Shown here in pieces: positions 63,191 to 64,000 of a DNA stretch of 64,000 nt; within the stretch, counting starts at the first letter, position 1, and every line of letters starts with the position of its first letter. The position numbers and the translations under genes were made by a program. Origin of the DNA: Peptoanaerobacter stomatis (GTDB taxonomy: Bacteria > Bacillota > Clostridia > Peptostreptococcales > Filifactoraceae); assembly GCF_000238095.2 (NCBI RefSeq), contig NZ_JH815225.1:770724-834723 (forward strand). Direction: 5' to 3'. The notes beneath the pieces were generated by a model. The model saw only the letters and a program-made list of their open reading frames with translations. It searched no databases and was not told where the DNA came from.

Positions 63191-64000
63191 TTATTCTATT
63201 CTGTTTATCTTATCAAGTATATACTCAATCCATAGTTTGTTCTCAATAGTCCTCTGACCATCTACATTGCAAACTGTTATATTATCTGTTTTTTCGATTA
63301 TAAGCCGTTCTACGATTTCTTCTTCTGAGGTATTCCTACCTACTATTATTACTTTTTTGTCATCATCATTAACCAATGTTCTAATGATGCCGTTAATGTG
63401 CTCATCATCTTTATTAAATCCGAAGCCTACTATAACAATATAGTCAGCTTCTTTCCAATCTCTATATAAATCTACATATTCACAAGATTTGAAAATAGAA
63501 GTCATAGGTTTTGTTCCACTTTGAGTAAACAGTAACGGAACAATAAATCTGCCACCCAAATTCTCTTTTGTATCTATTTTATTTAAATATGGATCATACC
63601 ACTGAGCCACAGAACCGTTTAAATAGGTAATGTCTTCCTTAAGTTTTTCTATAATTATCTTATTATAATTTGTTGTCGCAATCTTAGCGACTTCTATCCT
63701 CGATTTTTCAATGCTATCCTTCAAATCATCATAGTATCCTATATTAGTTATATTCAACAGAAGATTCTGCTCTATATAATTTTTGACAGTCAACAAAAAT
63801 ATAGATATCTTACAAAACTTTGCCCACTCATTTTTAGGACAATACAAATAATGCCAATTAGAATCAATTAAAGATTTATAATCTAATACCGATGAAAAAA
63901 TATCTTCTAGTATATACTTCGCAAAATATACTATTTTTGACTGATCATCTAAAGACTCCATATTTGCACTTTTAAAATTATCATATAAATACTCTACCCC
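63191..64000 (-). CDS. SIR2-like domain protein, C-terminal part (partial)
   Basis: The last ~269 codons of a gene that continues past the right edge: the frame is open through 64000, and the ATG at 63961 has no ribosome binding site. The visible part has SIR2-like segments, TTNYNKIIIEKL, YLNGSVAQWYDPYL, FIVPLLFTQSGTKPM and ADYIVIVGFGFNKDDEHINGIIRTL, in the arrangement of the long prokaryotic SIR2 proteins used in NAD-depleting defence systems rather than of protein deacetylases: no zinc cysteines are seen. The N-terminal NAD-binding part is outside the window, so activity cannot be judged. Confidence 0.75.
   Translation of the reverse strand, partial: GVEYLYDNFKSANMESLDDQSKIVYFAKYILEDIFSSVLDYKSLIDSNWHYLYCPKNEWAKFCKISIFLLTVKNYIEQNLLLNITNIGYYDDLKDSIEKSRIEVAKIATTNYNKIIIEKLKEDITYLNGSVAQWYDPYLNKIDTKENLGGRFIVPLLFTQSGTKPMTSIFKSCEYVDLYRDWKEADYIVIVGFGFNKDDEHINGIIRTLVNDDDKKVIIVGRNTSEEEIVERLIIEKTDNITVCNVDGQRTIENKLWIEYILDKINRIE

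Noticed and set aside
62911-63249. A 112-codon plus-strand frame ending inside the SIR2-like gene
   Set aside because: No ribosome binding site, low-complexity translation, and overlap with a supported gene on the other strand.
1-64000. tRNA, rRNA and CRISPR arrays
   Set aside because: I saw no cloverleaf-like GC-rich 70-90-base stretch, no rRNA sequence and no regularly spaced direct repeats; the repeats found are dispersed single copies.

Overview
The window looks like a chromosomal segment of a low-GC (roughly 30 percent by eye) anaerobic member of the Clostridia. The grounds are heavy use of ATA, AGA and TTA codons, strong AGGAGG-type ribosome binding sites, Firmicutes gene families (YitT, Asp23 plus FakA, YtxH, ClpC-RadA-YacL, a UgtP-like lipid glucosyltransferase, an LtaS-like enzyme) and crotonyl-CoA and arginine fermentation genes. 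A Peptostreptococcaceae-like fermenter is my inference; no rRNA or tRNA gene is present to confirm it.

Layout. 1-6.3 kb (minus): mnmA, a nitroreductase, clpC, radA and the start of a YacL-like gene form one block; ctsR, mcsA and mcsB, the usual clpC partners, are absent. 6.5-12.4 kb: a free-standing EtfA FAD domain, a DeoR regulator, crotonase, acyl-CoA dehydrogenase and a GntP-type permease. 12.5-19.3 kb (minus): an IS deletion remnant, an LtaS-like enzyme, a GH13 glycosidase and glycogen phosphorylase. 19.8-32.7 kb: mostly plus-strand housekeeping genes (YitT, Asp23, FakA, SEC-C protein, aminotransferase, S1 protein, CheR, CBS-domain protein, sirtuin), with a NusG_II-like protein and a C-terminal processing protease on the minus strand.

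32.9-46.6 kb is an amino-acid catabolic region. It holds carbamate kinase, two tandem and translationally coupled homologues of the TIGR00300/ornithine cyclodeaminase domain, a ClpB-like ATPase whose second ATPase ring has lost its catalytic residues, two membrane transport proteins and ornithine carbamoyltransferase. A divergent AraC regulator with two DNA-binding domains and a CofE-like ligase complete it. Read together, citrulline would be split to ornithine and carbamoyl phosphate, the phosphate captured as ATP by carbamate kinase, and ornithine converted to proline by the cyclodeaminase pair. No arginine deiminase lies in the window.

47-56 kb is housekeeping: rho, a membrane-anchored MsrAB, a lipid glucosyltransferase, an AI-2E-type exporter, YtxH, hflX and dUTPase. 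56-64 kb is accessory: an unrecognised protein, a TetR-controlled membrane protein with a clear promoter and two operators, an operon of a trypsin-nuclease fusion and a papain-like protease, a decayed alpha/beta hydrolase and a SIR2-domain protein running off the right edge. The protease-nuclease pair beside SIR2 is the best candidate for an undescribed conflict or defence system.

Several families of AT-rich hairpin repeats lie between genes. One, about 115 bp, has four copies whose two arms vary together.
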